The translations under genes were made by a program, and so were the position numbers. Below the pieces are notes generated by a model. It was not told the origin of the DNA and did not search any database. It saw nothing but the letters and a program-made list of their open reading frames with translations. Below are positions 63,403 to 64,000 of a stretch of DNA of 64,000 nt, piece after piece (position 1 is the stretch's first letter; each line of letters opens with the position of its first letter). The DNA comes from Actinoallomurus sp963799975 (lineage in GTDB: Bacteria; Actinomycetota; Actinomycetes; Streptosporangiales; Streptosporangiaceae), in NCBI GenBank assembly GCA_963799975.1, contig CAWCZF010000002.1, positions 1-64,000 on the forward strand, read 5' to 3'.

Positions 63403-64000
63403 ATGGCAGGCGATGACAGGACCGACAAGGACCGGCAGCTCGACGCGGATCGGGTCGACTCCGACGACACCGTCCTGACCACCGACCAGGGGGTTTCGAT
63501 CGCGGAGACGGACAACTCACTCCGCGCGGGCGAGCGCGGGCCGACGCTCATGGAGGACTTTCACTTCCGCGAGAAGATCACGCATTTCGACCACGAACGG
63601 ATTCCGGAGCGGGTCGTGCACGCCCGCGGGGCGGGCGCGTACGGCTACTTCGAGCCGTATGAGAACGGGCTCGCCGGGGTGACGGCGGCGGAGTTCCTGA
63701 CCACACCCGGGGTGCGGACGCCGGTCTTCGTGCGGTTCTCCACTGTCGCCGGTTCGCGCGGGTCGGCCGACACGGTACGGGACGTACGCGGGTTCGCGAC
63801 CAAGTTCTACACCCCGCAGGGCAATTTCGACCTGGTCGGCAACAACATGCCGGTCTTCTTCATCCAGGACGGCATCAAGTTTCCCGACTTCGTCCACGCG
63901 GTGAAGCCAGAGCCGCACCGGGAGATCCCGCAGGCGTCCTCGGCGCATGACACGCTGTGGGACTTCGTGCAGCTCCAGCCCGAGACGACGCACATGATGA
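63403..64000 (+). CDS. katE: KatE-type catalase (partial, runs off the window)
   Basis: First 199 residues from ATG at 63403. An acidic N-terminal arm (RQLDADRVDSDDTVLTTD) is followed by the catalase core: catalytic His73 in RIPERVVHARGAGAYGYFEP, RFSTVAGSRGSADTVRDVRG and the catalytic Asn in FDLVGNNMPVFFIQDGIKFP. The sequence continues to QLQPETTHMM at the edge. The N-terminal arm suggests the large-subunit (HPII-like) class, but the C-terminal flavodoxin-like domain that would prove it lies beyond the window. It protects against hydrogen peroxide. Confidence 0.9.
   Translation, partial: MAGDDRTDKDRQLDADRVDSDDTVLTTDQGVSIAETDNSLRAGERGPTLMEDFHFREKITHFDHERIPERVVHARGAGAYGYFEPYENGLAGVTAAEFLTTPGVRTPVFVRFSTVAGSRGSADTVRDVRGFATKFYTPQGNFDLVGNNMPVFFIQDGIKFPDFVHAVKPEPHREIPQASSAHDTLWDFVQLQPETTHMM

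Noticed and set aside
1..64000. tRNA, rRNA or long CRISPR array anywhere in the window
   Set aside because: No clover-leaf, rRNA block or repeated spaced units were recognised by eye; only two single repeat-like units were seen.

Overview
The window is high-GC DNA with actinomycete hallmarks: GTG starts, GTGA/ATGA gene overlaps, a Streptomyces-type gas-vesicle gene set, Tat/lipobox secretion signals, a vWA/sigma gene pair and a very large secreted RHS protein. A filamentous actinomycete of the Streptosporangiales type (Actinomadura-like) fits best. That placement is inferred from gene content, not from any marker gene.

Layout. (1) 0-4.7 kb: a decayed DNA-methylase fragment, then a small membrane protein coupled to a STAND (NB-ARC/TPR) gene that carries two frameshifts and an IS3-family insertion with a 3-bp target duplication. 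(2) 4.9-8.9 kb: a Crp/Fnr-type regulator coupled to a proline-rich membrane protein, a large protein with a sigma-region-4-like tail, and a two-TM membrane protein. (3) 9-13.5 kb: a HTH/coiled-coil/nine-repeat protein encoded in two frames, an orphan DGQHR (DndB-like) protein whose promoter is covered by four AGATCT boxes at exact 13-bp spacing, and a tyrosine recombinase. (4) 13.6-21.2 kb: an accessory patchwork of pentapeptide-repeat membrane protein, broken IS1634 transposase, serine resolvase with a res-like site, sigma-like plus vWA pair, Tn3/IS3 remnants and a lone CRISPR-like repeat. (5) 21.6-27.6 kb: a secreted ricin-type lectin and two IS4-family elements. One IS4 copy splits a small membrane-protein gene and has a perfect 10-bp target duplication. 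Both copies encode their transposase across a +1 frame change at the same T-run/C-run.

(6) 27.7-37.0 kb: an RHS polymorphic-toxin gene (about 8.9 kb, minus strand) with an immunity-like gene just downstream. (7) 38.4-44.6 kb: a plus-strand gas-vesicle operon (two accessory genes, then gvpA, F, G, O, J, L, S, K), mostly with overlapping stops and starts. (8) 44.7-49.8 kb: a broken secreted-nuclease toxin fragment, a methyltransferase fused to an APH-type kinase, IS remnants and a LuxR-type STAND regulator. (9) 50.3-54.6 kb: a complete spermidine/putrescine-type ABC transporter operon (binding protein, two permeases, ATPase). (10) 54.6-60.4 kb: a second lone CRISPR-like repeat, a secreted vWA/membrane-protein pair, a chimeric IS transposase, an IS5 remnant and a toxin-tail/immunity remnant. 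(11) 59.7-64 kb: a divergent tetR/NTF2-like pair with an operator between them, a transaldolase fused to a C-terminal helical domain, and the 5' part of a KatE-type catalase running off the window.

The accessory parts look like a repeatedly overwritten insertion zone. The gas-vesicle, polyamine-transport and transaldolase-catalase blocks look like intact host operons. The best candidates for undescribed biology are the AGATCT-controlled DGQHR gene beside a recombinase, the two-frame repeat protein at 9-10.8 kb, the shared +1 frame change in the IS4 transposases, and the two gene fusions. Several frameshifts could also be sequencing errors; this cannot be settled from the sequence alone.
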